Positions 1 through 8,538 of a DNA stretch of 25,668 nucleotides are shown here, one piece after another. Within the stretch, counting starts at the first letter, position 1; each line of letters begins with the position of its first letter. The DNA is taken from assembly GCA_027604005.1 (NCBI GenBank), contig JADGJT010000265.1:1-25668 (forward strand), in the 5' to 3' direction. Position numbers and translations under genes: made by a program. This stretch comes from Dinochytrium kinnereticum. Lineage: Eukaryota > Chytridiomycota > Chytridiomycetes > Chytridiales > Chytridiaceae. The notes under the pieces are model-generated. The model was not told the origin of the DNA. It saw nothing but the letters and a program-made list of their open reading frames with translations, and did no database searches.

Positions 1-506
1 GCCCAAGCTTCTTTATCTTCTAGACTTGGGTATCTGTCAATGAATAAGTACATGGGAATGTGCACTGTATACCTAATAGAATGCCTGAGATGCTCTTTGA
101 GGACAGCGTCCACAAATCTGAATGTTACCTTTCTTGCAGTGGCCTCACCAATGCCGAAAACGTCACCAACTGTTCCGTAAGAGCAACCTCTTCCCAATCG
201 GTAAAGTGAAGCAGCCACTTGCATATCCACAGATAGGGGTTCCCCACGTCCCAGAGGATCCAGTTGAAGGTAATCACTGAGGGTGTTCACAAGCCAGTCA
301 AAATCACACTTGCTCATCCTGAACCATTTGACAAAAGTTGCGTCTGGCGCACCACTGAATAGTTGCATGTTGGACAGCCTGGGCCTTCTTGGGACCTTTG
401 TCCTTTTTTTTCTTTTCAAAAGAAACTCTTCATATCTGGAGAGAAGGATGCGTCGACGCAGACGGCTTCTGCTACGCATACAAATGAAATTCAACAACGC
501 TGACAT
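1..506 (-). CDS. Harbinger/HARBI1-like transposase (DDE nuclease), N-terminal part, partial
   Basis: An open frame runs from an ATG at 506 to the left window edge (168 codons, no stop reached). A basic N-terminus (about residues 10-45) is followed by the region typical of HARBI1/DDE_Tnp_4 proteins: residues FVKWFRMSKCDFDWLVNTL, then VAASLYRLGRGCSYGTVGDVF and a helix-turn-helix-like GIGEATARKV segment. Family proteins pair this region with a downstream catalytic domain carrying the GxIDGTHI and later D and E motifs; these would lie beyond the edge and cannot be checked. In PIF/Harbinger elements the nuclease works with a Myb-like partner to cut and paste at 3-bp TWA sites (family knowledge). 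The start is the first ATG after stops in this frame and lies about 200 nt inside the inferred terminus. Activity cannot be judged from the fragment. Confidence 0.8.
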   Translation of the reverse strand, partial: MSALLNFICMRSRSRLRRRILLSRYEEFLLKRKKRTKVPRRPRLSNMQLFSGAPDATFVKWFRMSKCDFDWLVNTLSDYLQLDPLGRGEPLSVDMQVAASLYRLGRGCSYGTVGDVFGIGEATARKVTFRFVDAVLKEHLRHSIRYTVHIPMYLFIDRYPSLEDKEAW

Positions 507-604
507 TCTCAAAATCAGATGAAAAAATGAAGAAAAATAGAAAAATCTTTATAATGCACACACACGTTTTTTGGCCATTTTTTGTTCATTTTTAGATCAA
601 AAAC

Positions 605-670
605 AAGTTTCAATCCAGTTTCAATCCAGTTTCAATCCAGTTTCAATCGAGTTTCAATAGTTTTTCAATA
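605..670 (+). repeat. 11-bp tandem repeat, subterminal in the Harbinger element
   Basis: The unit CAGTTTCAATC occurs three times exactly (616-626, 627-637, 638-648), with one diverged copy before (605-615) and two degenerate copies after (649-670). It lies between the inferred transposon end at 702 and the transposase start at 506. Subterminal repeats in DNA transposons often bind the transposase or its partner protein; that role is inferred here. It is not a CRISPR array, because the units are directly adjacent without spacers. Confidence 0.85.
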
Positions 671-680
671 ATTTTTTTTC

Positions 681-705
681 AAACCTGTTTATAATGTGCC
701 CCTTA
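681..705 (-). repeat. putative terminal inverted repeat end (681-702) and TTA target site (703-705)
   Basis: On the minus strand the end reads GGGGCACATTATAAACAGG. A related TTTATAATGCACA string lies at 548-560, inside the element. The outer TTA fits the 3-bp target duplication of PIF/Harbinger elements. The partner end is not in the window, so this is one-sided evidence. Confidence 0.5.
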
Positions 706-797
706 GTTACTTATCTCATCAAAAAGGTAGTCTGTTATTTAGAAGTGGAAGTACCTATAAAAAATTGATCTCACCTCAAGAGCACTTTTGCAGATAG

Positions 798-1279
798 GTG
801 GCCAGGATATGGGCTGGACATGTAGCTCGGTCACGTACATATTTAATAAATTTAAAAAATGGTAGCTAAACATGGGTAACACATCTTCATGCCAAGAAAG
901 ATTGGCAATCAATCATAGAACACTTCTTACAGACTTATAGAAGCATTAATGAGGAATTTAATTTCCACTTTACAATCTTGACACATAGGGAGCAGGCTTT
1001 GACAGGAAGGATGGTAAAATTAAAATATTATTTTTGCTTCAATGAATATTATTTGGAACTGGTTGTCCCCATTCTGTGAAATTCAAAGAATATGTTGATC
1101 ATCAATGGCATATTTATAATGAAGCAGGATTTGTAGATCATGAGGTTCGTACATATCATGTTTATAAATAGTTCAATGATAAATTGAGTGCATCCCTAAG
1201 GATCACATCTTCTCTTAAATTTCGACCGGACAGAAAATCTGGTCCGCAGGAGGCTTCAGTCGGTTGTTTAAGTGACTGA
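798..1279 (+). pseudogene. decayed protein-coding fragment of unknown family
   Basis: Two frames join into one coherent protein-like reading. Frame A is open from 798, is interrupted by a TAA at 867-869, and continues with residues such as THLHAKKDWQSIIEHFLQTY until a TGA at 1077-1079. Just before that stop, at about 1065-1076, the sense continues in the frame starting at 1067 (HSVKFKEYVDHQWHIYNEAG), which crosses a TAG at 1169-1171 and ends at TGA 1277-1279. Composition (many W, Y, F, H and charged residues) is protein-like on both sides of each lesion. I do not recognise the family. It lies about 95 bp outside the inferred Harbinger end, so it is probably a separate relic, possibly another mobile element or a dead host gene. 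It could also be chance open frame in AT-rich DNA. Confidence 0.45.
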
Positions 1280-2541
1280 GCTCGTAGTCATCGGAAAAGC
1301 AATGATACCAGTCATAACTGCCCACAAAATAACTGCTATCAAATACAAAGCAAGAGGATAAGCAATATAAACAACGTAAGCCAAATAATGCTTAGGGCAT
1401 CCCTGGTCTTTACGATGCCAGTGGCGCTGCACAGCGTACCACCAACACCCATCCACTTACCGCCGTCCTTGTCATCAGTTTTAAGCGGCGTCACCAGCCC
1501 GCTGAAGGCTGGCTGGGCATGACGTTGGCGGGCCATGGAGGGCGCGGCCTCTTCCCACGGCCTGACCCGTCGGAGTGGGCCGTACAGGTCCCTTTCCTGG
1601 GAGGGCGACTGGGGGAGAAATTGCCCCAAGCGGTCACCCTTTAGGTCGTAGAAGATCAAGCGGGACCAGGTCCGAGCGTACCTCATATACACTTTTTCCT
1701 CGCAAGATGCCCTGCCATGTCACCTTCTGGGTGTGAGCATTGTCGACAAGTTTCTTCTGCCTCGACCATTCACAGGACAGAGTCGAGGCCCCAACAACTT
1801 ATGGTTTACTCGAGCCTTTCTTCGGTGGCCAGGCACAGCACACGAACGGGACATCGTAGGAATGGACCTCGGTTACTGCCTTCACCCTCAACCCAGCAAA
1901 CTCTGTCAGCCAGTCCCACTGCCTTTGCTTCCCACCTTAAGATTGGTTTCCCTTCGCATTGGTTTCGCTTCGCATTCTCCTTTCTTCCTGTCCAACTCCC
2001 TTAGTTCTTTGTCCTTCCTGCAATTCTGCCATCAGGCCAGGGTAGGGGATGGACCCGTCAGCGGACTGCGCGGGCTCCCGCGATGGGTAGTTATTACCTT
2101 TCCCCTCCGCTCTTTGCCTCAAATAGAAACAAGCAAAAACACCGAACCGAACAGCACTGACAAATCCTCGCTTCCACACGGAAGGGCAATGACCCTCTTT
2201 GATCACGAAGAACATTTGAGCTCGCCGATCTCACTAGCACCATGTGGTTCTCTTCTCTGTCAGTGGAGGCTAGATAGAGAGGGCCAAGAGAGAGAGCTTC
2301 ACAATAACTCCAATGCCATATGCAGGGCTGACCAGGTTGAGTACTTTCATCGTATCCTGATTTTCAGGCTCGCTAGAATCTTGCCCAACACCCAAAATGA
2401 TGGCTGCTCATATAAGTTTATCGGTAGGTTACAGTCAATGATGGTACAGCCAATACTGTCTTTAACTTTTCTCTGTTTAAAATTTTCTAAGCAGAAAGTT
2501 ATTTAAAATACCTCAATACAGACAAATTATTACCGTAGCAG
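1280..2541. other. unresolved region with several short open frames, mostly minus strand
   Basis: No gene model holds together here. On the minus strand three frames look partly coding. One is open from about 1722 to 1339 (residues such as WSRLIFYDLKGDRLGQFLPQ, ending in a hydrophobic tail). One spans about 1960-1640, with one in-frame stop near 1800, and includes VTWQGILRGKSVYE. One at 2215-1937 is rich in charged residues after a short hydrophobic stretch. They could be exons of a membrane protein gene or pieces of a degraded one. The 257-codon plus-strand frame at 1733-2506 has unnatural composition. A 17-bp unit resembling TTGGTTTCCCTTCGCAT is duplicated at about 1944-1976. Confidence 0.3.
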
Positions 2542-2766
2542 CTACTTTCCCAGTTTTTGCATAAAGAAGAATATTTCCAGATCCCATGGCGTGATCAATT
2601 CTTGTTTTTTTCCTTGTATCACTAATGTGTTGAACTTTCGGAAGGTGGGATGATGAGCTGCAAGTGCGTCCACTTGGACTTGAAGCCAGTGAGGATGTGG
2701 GTGTCTGGCTTGTTTTGGCACTGCTGATGCTGTCGCTTGCATCGCCATGTCGATGTCGTCTGGCAT
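2542..2766 (-). CDS. short hypothetical open frame, possibly a first exon
   Basis: From an ATG at 2766 the minus strand is open for 74 codons. The middle part, residues such as HWLQVQVDALAAHHPTFRKF, has an ordinary soluble-protein composition. The last residues (about 15) turn into low-value sequence, suggesting that a real exon, if any, ends near 2580-2590. I see no convincing continuation in 2541-2100, which is AT-rich and full of stops. The family is not recognised. The two CACGTG boxes and an AT-rich stretch (2805-2830) lie directly upstream, which is the main contextual support for a promoter and start here. It may equally be a dead remnant like the neighbouring region. Confidence 0.25.
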   Translation of the reverse strand: MPDDIDMAMQATASAVPKQARHPHPHWLQVQVDALAAHHPTFRKFNTLVIQGKKQELITPWDLEIFFFMQKLGK

Positions 2767-2845
2767 TGTCACCAACGTTCCGATTGTCAGAAAATCAGCG
2801 ATATTGCAAATAATTTATTTATTTAAAATTCCAATTGGTCACTAT

Positions 2846-2870
2846 CACGTGCTACCTGTGATATCACGTG
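2846..2870. promoter_or_regulatory. pair of CACGTG boxes (TATCACGTG twice)
   Basis: TATCACGTG occurs at 2843-2851 and again at 2862-2870, so the two palindromic CACGTG cores are 19 bp apart centre to centre. CACGTG is the core site of fungal bHLH factors of the Cbf1/Pho4 class (established knowledge). The boxes sit 80-100 bp upstream of the minus-strand ATG at 2766, next to an AT-rich stretch. Which gene they would serve is unclear. Confidence 0.45.
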
Positions 2871-3397
2871 ATTCAAGTTACCCCAGTGTCCAATTTTCCA
2901 AAGGGTGCGGGTACCAAGGTAAGGCCAAATCCCACTTCGAACCCCTAGATAGCAGCCCTACCCTCAACTCTCGTATACTTGAGCTGTTTTGTTGCTGCCT
3001 CCTCCACGTTGCTCCAAAGATCCTTTGAGGGATCCTCCGCGCCATCCAGTTCTGGCCGAAGAGCCACGAAAAGTGCAGACGGAACTTTCCTAAAACCGTG
3101 GATCGATGCGTTCAGCACAGGTTCCGCACTACTCGACTCTGCTCTAAATAGAAACCAGCAAGAGTTTCGAAACGATTTCTCCGATAGAGGCTAGGAACGC
3201 TTCTGAGTACAGAACTACACAGGAATACTATTTTATGAAGGTATGTATTATTTACTTGACGAAATCAGGAGGAAATGAGGGCTTGGTATGTCAGGTTAAA
3301 GCAGTTGAGAGAGAAAATACAGTGTCAGTGTTTGGAAGATCATGTCCAGATCGTCTGGAGGAAGAGAAATAGGGTAGGAGAGGCAATCTTCCATATC
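2871..3397. other. no supported gene; short plus-strand open frame only
   Basis: A 71-codon plus-strand frame (2979-3194) has a passable composition in its second half, but no partner exon, no similarity that I recognise and no clear promoter. The rest is probably the 3' flank of the membrane protein gene that ends at 3398. Confidence 0.4.
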
Positions 3398-4623
3398 CTA
3401 GCATTCTCTGGCGCGACCAAATACCCTCAATCTCCTACAATGTCTACGGCAGCAATCATCATAAGAAGGCGGCGGGGGCTCCATCGCGACGGCGTCACAT
3501 GTACAACAATCTCCACCTGTTCCAGCACAATGAGGCGAGGAACCTACGGATTCCACCCCATCCCGACCACCCTCCTCATCCACATGCAGAGACGATGGAG
3601 ATCCCGGTCGAAGGTTACCCAAAAAAGCCGCCAAACGACTCCTCGGACGATGTTGAGGATGACACTGTCCTTGCTCCAAGTCCATGGTCGGAGAAGTCCC
3701 TGTGACAGGGAGGAAAGGAGGTGGACCGGTCCATTCTTCTTCATACTGAGGGAGTGCCATGACTTCAGGTAGAACAGTTGGGTCGTGGTTGTCGAGGGCT
3801 GCAGCCTCCTCGCGGGTGCCTCGCCAGACCACCCAGATGTCCCAGACGGGCTCGCGAGGTCCCAAGATCGAGCAGAACATGGATGTCAGAGTTTGAGGAG
3901 GGTCGGATGGGTTTGAACCGGTGTTAAAGGAGTCAAAGAGGTCGGTGACGGTGCGTTTGGTGTGCCATGTCAGGCCCACCTCCTTATCCTCGGCATTCCA
4001 CGTTTTGATTTCTTTCTCCACAAACACAAGTGGCTTGAAAGGGGGAAGACGTTACGTGTTAAGTAAAGGCCGCCGCAAACTGCAATTACAAGAGAAAGGA
4101 AATGAGGGGGAGGCGCTCACCTTGAACTTGGTCTGCGACTTGAAAAATACCACAAAGTAGGCAATCGTGACGATCAAGGGTGTGCTGAGAATGATGAGCC
4201 AGACTGGTCTGGGGATTGGCACTTCGCCCACTTTCAAGAGGGCCGCAGTGATGACTATGATGATGGCGACGGTGGCGAGACTGAGACGCAGTGCCGGAAA
4301 GTAATCTCGAATAGTTTGAAACTTGGCGAGCCGCTCGTTGATGGATTTCATTCTCATGGCGAACGTGATGTTGGATATCTGATGCAGCCAAAGAAAATGT
4401 TAGAGCTTGCTGGTTGAATGGCAGCTCTCCTCACATAGTTCTCCAGCGCTGAGGGCATGGCCTCTGTGAAGAAGGCTTTTGACTCCTGGGCGTAAAGCAG
4501 TCGGAAGCAGGCGAGACGACGAACCACCATCGTCGTCGTCGTTGTCGTCGACGCGGTGGTGGTGGTGGCAGGAGGGGTATGTGGCGCAGCGGGGAGGGGT
4601 GGTTGTGGCGCAGCATCGTCCAT
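3398..4623 (-). CDS. two-pass membrane protein with PY motifs, function unknown
   Basis: Three exons, 4623-4435, 4378-4121 and 4033-3398, join in frame to a 360-residue protein. Introns are 56 nt (GTGAGG...CATCAG) and 87 nt (GTGAGC...TTCAAG). A Pro/Thr-rich N-terminus (residues 1-31, with a T6 run) precedes a charged segment and two hydrophobic helices at about 95-113 and 122-142, split by a short polar loop. The tail is cytosolic-looking and holds LPQY at 243-246 and a PPxY motif (PPSY, 337-340), followed by Cys/Arg clusters. PPxY and LPxY are binding motifs for WW domains of Rsp5/NEDD4-type ubiquitin ligases (established knowledge), so trafficking control by ubiquitination is a reasonable inference. 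No enzyme domain is seen. The start at 4623 was preferred over an in-frame ATG at 4713 because the upstream residues look unnatural; a third ATG at 4530 is possible. The Cys/Arg-rich last 20 residues could be read-through of a missed intron. Confidence 0.72.
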
Positions 4624-5181
4624 CCTGCTTGGAGCGCAGAGCAGTGAGAAGGCAGCGAGGTGTGAGGTGCGAGCAGCAGCAGCAGGCGGAGGGCCGAAGC
4701 CTTTGTTTCGCACTCTCCCTTTTATTTATTCTTTTACTTGTTGGAATTGTCACTCGGGCCAGCTGCGGACACGATGACGTGTGCATGATCACTCAGCACA
4801 TTTGACTGATGGTGGCCCAAAGCAGCTGCCGTCGCACGGGAACAGGCTGGGCGGACGTCCGATGGCCCCGCACCACCTCCGAGGAGGCCGTCATGACGGC
4901 CCTGAGGGCTGTGCTGTTCCTGCCACACGGCAGACAGCAGGCAGACAGAGGGGATGCTCCTCCCAGACAGTGCGGCATCGAACGCATTCACGACGCTGAT
5001 CACTGAGGGCCGACGCTGTTAAGCGTCGATCTGCTCCTCACCCCCAGTCAGCGCGGCGTGTTGTTTGGTGCATCTGATTTTGTCTGCCAGCAAGAGTCCG
5101 ACGCTTATGTATCCGGACCTGGTCTGGACCCGATGCATCTTCCGCACCCACACAGTATATACCCATTTGATTTCCACCTTA
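4624..5181. promoter_or_regulatory. shared divergent promoter region with inverted repeats
   Basis: This 558-bp stretch separates two genes transcribed away from each other. It is GC-rich and holds a perfect 16-bp palindrome GGCCGTCATGACGGCC (4886-4901) and a stem-loop CGACGCT-GTTA-AGCGTCG (5011-5028). TGATCA-type palindromes occur near 4786 and 4998. A TATA-like string (AGTATATAC) lies at about 5153-5161, some 20 bp before the PSO2 start. Short open frames on both strands here have skewed composition and are not called. Regulation of either gene by these sites is inference. Confidence 0.5.
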
Positions 5182-7564
5182 ATGGATGCTGCTGGCAGCG
5201 ACGGCGACTTCACCCAGCGTCCTTTCACCTCCCCAAGGACGCCCACCGTCGCCAGGGAGATGACGGGCAAGCGGCAACGTTCACCTTCACACTGCTACGA
5301 ACAAGAAGAGGAAGAGGAGAAGGAGGAGGAGGGATGCCTGAAAAAGAAGCAGAGACAGAGCTTGCATGCAGGTGTTAGCAGTGTTCCTGATGATGAAGCA
5401 ATGAACGAGGCGAGGCTTTGCCCAATCTGCAGCAAGGACCTTTCATGCTTCGACATTCCCGTAGGCATCATTTCTTCTTCTTCATCTCCCTCCCGAATCC
5501 TCCCATCTGAAACCCCCACTCCATTCAGGCCAGCGAATTCCATGTCAACCGCTGCCTCGACAGCCCTGAATCCAGCGACCCCCAACCAACCCAAAATGAC
5601 ATTGCGGGGGAACCAAGGACATTTCTTTCAAGCTCAAATGAGCCAGAAACTGGATATTCCGAGGCTGAGGATAACGATGACGGCCCTTCTCGTGTTGCCA
5701 GCAACGAGGACCTTGATGATCACGATGACGAAGATGAAGTCTTCACTACGTTCCCGCTGCTTAATCAAAGCGATTTTGCACTTATAAGTACCTTGGTTTC
5801 TCCTGGGGGCAGTTCGTCCAACGCTTTACAAATTGAGGGCAAGAAGCAGAAGAGACGCGGGGTCCAGAAGGAGAAGAGAGTTGACAGGCCAAAGAGGGCC
5901 TGTCCTTGGTACAAGTGGATCCCGGGCACAAAGTTTACGGTAGATGCCTTCATGTATGGAAAGATTGAAGGGTGTGAGGCTTATTTTTTGAGGTTTGTTT
6001 AGTTTACTCTGTCGCCCCCCCCCCACCACTCCATTGTTTCTCTAAAATGTGATGATGCAACTAACGCTCCAATATCCGCTCGTCCCATTCCAGCCATTTC
6101 CACTCAGACCACTACGGTAGATCCCAACCCCTTAAAGACGCACCCACCAGCTCTAATCTTATCCCTCTTTTCAGGTGGCCTCACATCCAAATTTGAACAC
6201 GGCCCAATTTACTGTTCTCAAGTAACAGCAAACCTGGTCACCCAGCAGCTCCGCGTCAAATCCGATTTTATTCACCCTTTACCAATGGACACTCGAATCG
6301 AAATATCTGGCGTCGGCGTTACGCTCATTGACGCGAATCAGTAAGGCTTTCTCTCCCTAGTCTAATTAATAAGATAATCCCATTAACTTCCCTCCTATCA
6401 GCTGCCCTGGTGCCGCTCTAATTCTGTTCGACAACCCAACTCACGGCCAAAAGCATCTCCACACAGGCGACTTCCGTTTCGACCCTAAAATCCATCTAAC
6501 CCATCCCTCCATCACATCCGTCCCACTCTTCACCTCGATCTACCTTGACACAACCTACTGCAACCCATCTTACGTCTTCCCACCACAGCAGCACGTCATT
6601 CAGGCGGTCTGCGATCTCGTCAAAGGCGTTTGCTTGCATGGAAGGAGTGTTGCTGAGGTTGTTGGCGGTGGGTGGGATTCTGGAGGCGCGAAGTGGAAGC
6701 AGGGGGTCGGGGGGTTAGCGGCTATGATGGGGTTTATGAGAAATTGGATGGGGGGGGGGCGGGCAAAAGATGATGTGGGAAAGATGAAGGAAGAAGGGGG
6801 AAAAGAGAAAGAGAGAGCAGCGGCTTGGGGGTCCCTTGGAGGAAAAAAGAAAGGTACTTTAGTGGTTGTTGGGACATATCTTATTGGAAAAGAGAAGGTT
6901 TTCAAAGGTGAGTGTTTTAGTTTTAGTTTCTGCTCCTATCTACCCTCCTGTTATGATAAGGCAGTGTGTATAATTCGATCCAGCTAACCATTTCCCAACT
7001 GAATTGTTGGGTGGGGGGGAAAAGCGATCGCCCAATGCCTCAATACAAAAATATATGCCGAACCCCCCAAACGTCGAATTCTAAAACTACTGAACGATTC
7101 CGTCCTCGACTCCCTCCTTACAAGTGACCCCACAGAAGCCACCGTTCACGTCATTCCGCTCGGCAAAATCAACCTTGACGTAAGTCCTCGCCGAATACTC
7201 ATGAACGCTCTAACACTACAACCCCCCCCCCTATTTCTCCCCTTTCCACTCACAGAATCTTACCGCTCATCTCGCAGCCCATTCAATAAACCACGACCGT
7301 ATCATCGGCATCCGACCCACGGGTTGGACCTTCCGCGCACCCAAGACGCAATCCAACGAGCCCTTTGGGGTGACCTCACTTCGTCCAACGTTTCCTAATT
7401 CAAAGGTCACGATCGTGGGGGTTCCGTACTCTGAGCACAGCAGTTTTGAAGAGCTGAAAGGATTCGTGAGAGGCGTGCCGGCTGGAAAGGTCATTCCGAC
7501 AGTAAATGTTGGGAAGGCTGAGGAGTTGGGGAGAGTTATTGAGGGGTGGAAGAGGGAGAGGTGA
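5182..7564 (+). CDS. PSO2: PSO2/SNM1 DNA interstrand-crosslink repair nuclease
   Basis: Seven exons (5182-5460, 5529-5992, 6094-6116, 6175-6340, 6402-6907, 7025-7179, 7256-7564) give 633 residues. The family are beta-CASP metallo-beta-lactamase 5' exonucleases that digest past interstrand crosslinks in the nucleus. Features in order: an acidic/basic N-terminus; a UBZ4-type C2HC zinc finger split by intron 1 (C80, C83, H98, C102); the conserved [19 protein letters not shown] entry (about 213-231); the metal motif HFHSDHYGG at 249-257; DANHCPG near 308-314; HTGDFRF at 331-337; a Gly/Lys-rich insertion at about 390-450; and the beta-CASP motif [12 protein letters not shown] around H592, then PTVNV. 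All catalytic motifs expected of the family are present. The motif-2 histidines lie on a 23-nt exon. The ATG at 5182 was chosen over an in-frame ATG at 5065, because the 39 residues between them look non-coding and the TATA-like box lies between the two. Confidence 0.92.
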
Positions 7565-8538
7565 AGTTCTTCCTTCCGCGAAACTCCACACGAAGGGATT
7601 GTTAGGTAAAGTCTTCTACTGAGGATTGTTAAGTTTAGTTTTCGACGGTGGTTTTCGGAGGATGAAAAGGATATCGTCAAGAGAGGTTAGGCTGGAGAAG
7701 CTATTCATTGAGCAGATATCTTATCAGTCTCAAGAATTGGGAAAAGGTGTGACTGCTGTTGGATACCAACGAATAAGTGTGATGATATTTTCGCCCAGTA
7801 ACCATACCTAATATCATTTACTGCTGGGCTACCCATTTTTTAAATCCACTGAACCTCAAATGTCAGAATAAATGTGATTGTCGTGTGGGATGCATGGGAA
7901 GGCTAAAGGGGACGGATAACGGCTTGCATGTTGTTTTCTGGTAATTATGAACAGTAGTGAGGATCGGAGGCACCTATCACTATAATCAAGTTGAACGGAT
8001 GGTCTAAATACTCAACGTTTGTATTTATGTGCAATACAAAGATAGATCTATTCAATAATTTTAAATGTTTATTCTAAATTCTATATTATTGTATGATGAT
8101 TTTTGCTCATGGTACGTCTTTTTTCGAGGAAGAATAAGAAAGAAAAAGACTGCTATGGGATGTGTTTCGGGGGAAGGGGAAGGGCTGGGGGGGTAATCAA
8201 ATAACAAGTGAAAGGGATCGGATGAAAAGAACAACAAGCGAAAAGAGCTCCTGATTAACAACGCATTGGTTAGATTAGTGAGAGGGGAAGGAACAGCAAT
8301 AGGGGAAAAAAGAACTAGTACTTTAGGGTTAAGTTGAAGAAAAAAAGTCATGAAATCAAAGGCCTAAGAGAAAGCACTACACCATGAAAACAAATAAATT
8401 GGCGATGTCATGGAATTAGGCCCTCTGAACCATCTCGGGAGGAGGGGAGGCAGGTGAAAAGGAACAGCAAAAACACCAAAAGAAATACAACAAAAAAAAT
8501 AGTAAACCCTCTTCAACAAATCAAAAGAATGACAGGAA
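7565..8538. other. intergenic region between convergent genes
   Basis: This is AT-rich 3' flank shared by PSO2 (+) and the arrestin gene (-). I see no coding frame of natural composition, no tRNA-like promoter boxes and no repeats beyond A- and G-rich patches (8100-8360). Confidence 0.6.

Larger units (their letters stand above)
1..702 (-). mobile_element. PIF/Harbinger-type DNA transposon, 5' part, cut by the window edge
   Basis: The segment holds the start of a Harbinger-like transposase on the minus strand, a run of 11-bp subterminal repeats upstream of it and a plausible element end. Read on the minus strand the end begins GGGGCACATTATAAAC and is flanked outside by TTA (703-705). A G-rich terminus and a 3-bp TTA/TAA target duplication are typical of PIF/Harbinger elements (family knowledge). 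The other terminus and the second target copy lie outside the window, so the boundary is inferred from one side only. No Myb-like second ORF of the element is seen here. The transposase frame has no stop or frameshift in the visible part, so the copy may be young. Confidence 0.7.

Noticed and set aside
605..670. Possible CRISPR-like or telomere-like array
   Set aside because: The units are contiguous 11-mers without spacers and lie inside a transposon end in a eukaryotic genome.
1733..2506. 257-codon plus-strand open frame
   Set aside because: Skewed, patchy composition with no domain sense or splice partners. The opposite strand looks somewhat more coding in the same interval.
4734..5003. 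89-codon minus-strand frame and overlapping plus-strand frames in the divergent promoter
   Set aside because: GC-rich DNA opens frames on both strands. None has natural composition or a link to the flanking exons.
5065..5181. Upstream in-frame ATG of PSO2 (adds 39 residues)
   Set aside because: The added residues look unlike coding sequence, and a TATA-like box lies between this ATG and the chosen start.
6634..6987. Separate 117-codon gene inside PSO2
   Set aside because: It is simply the continuation of PSO2 exon 5 read into intron 5.
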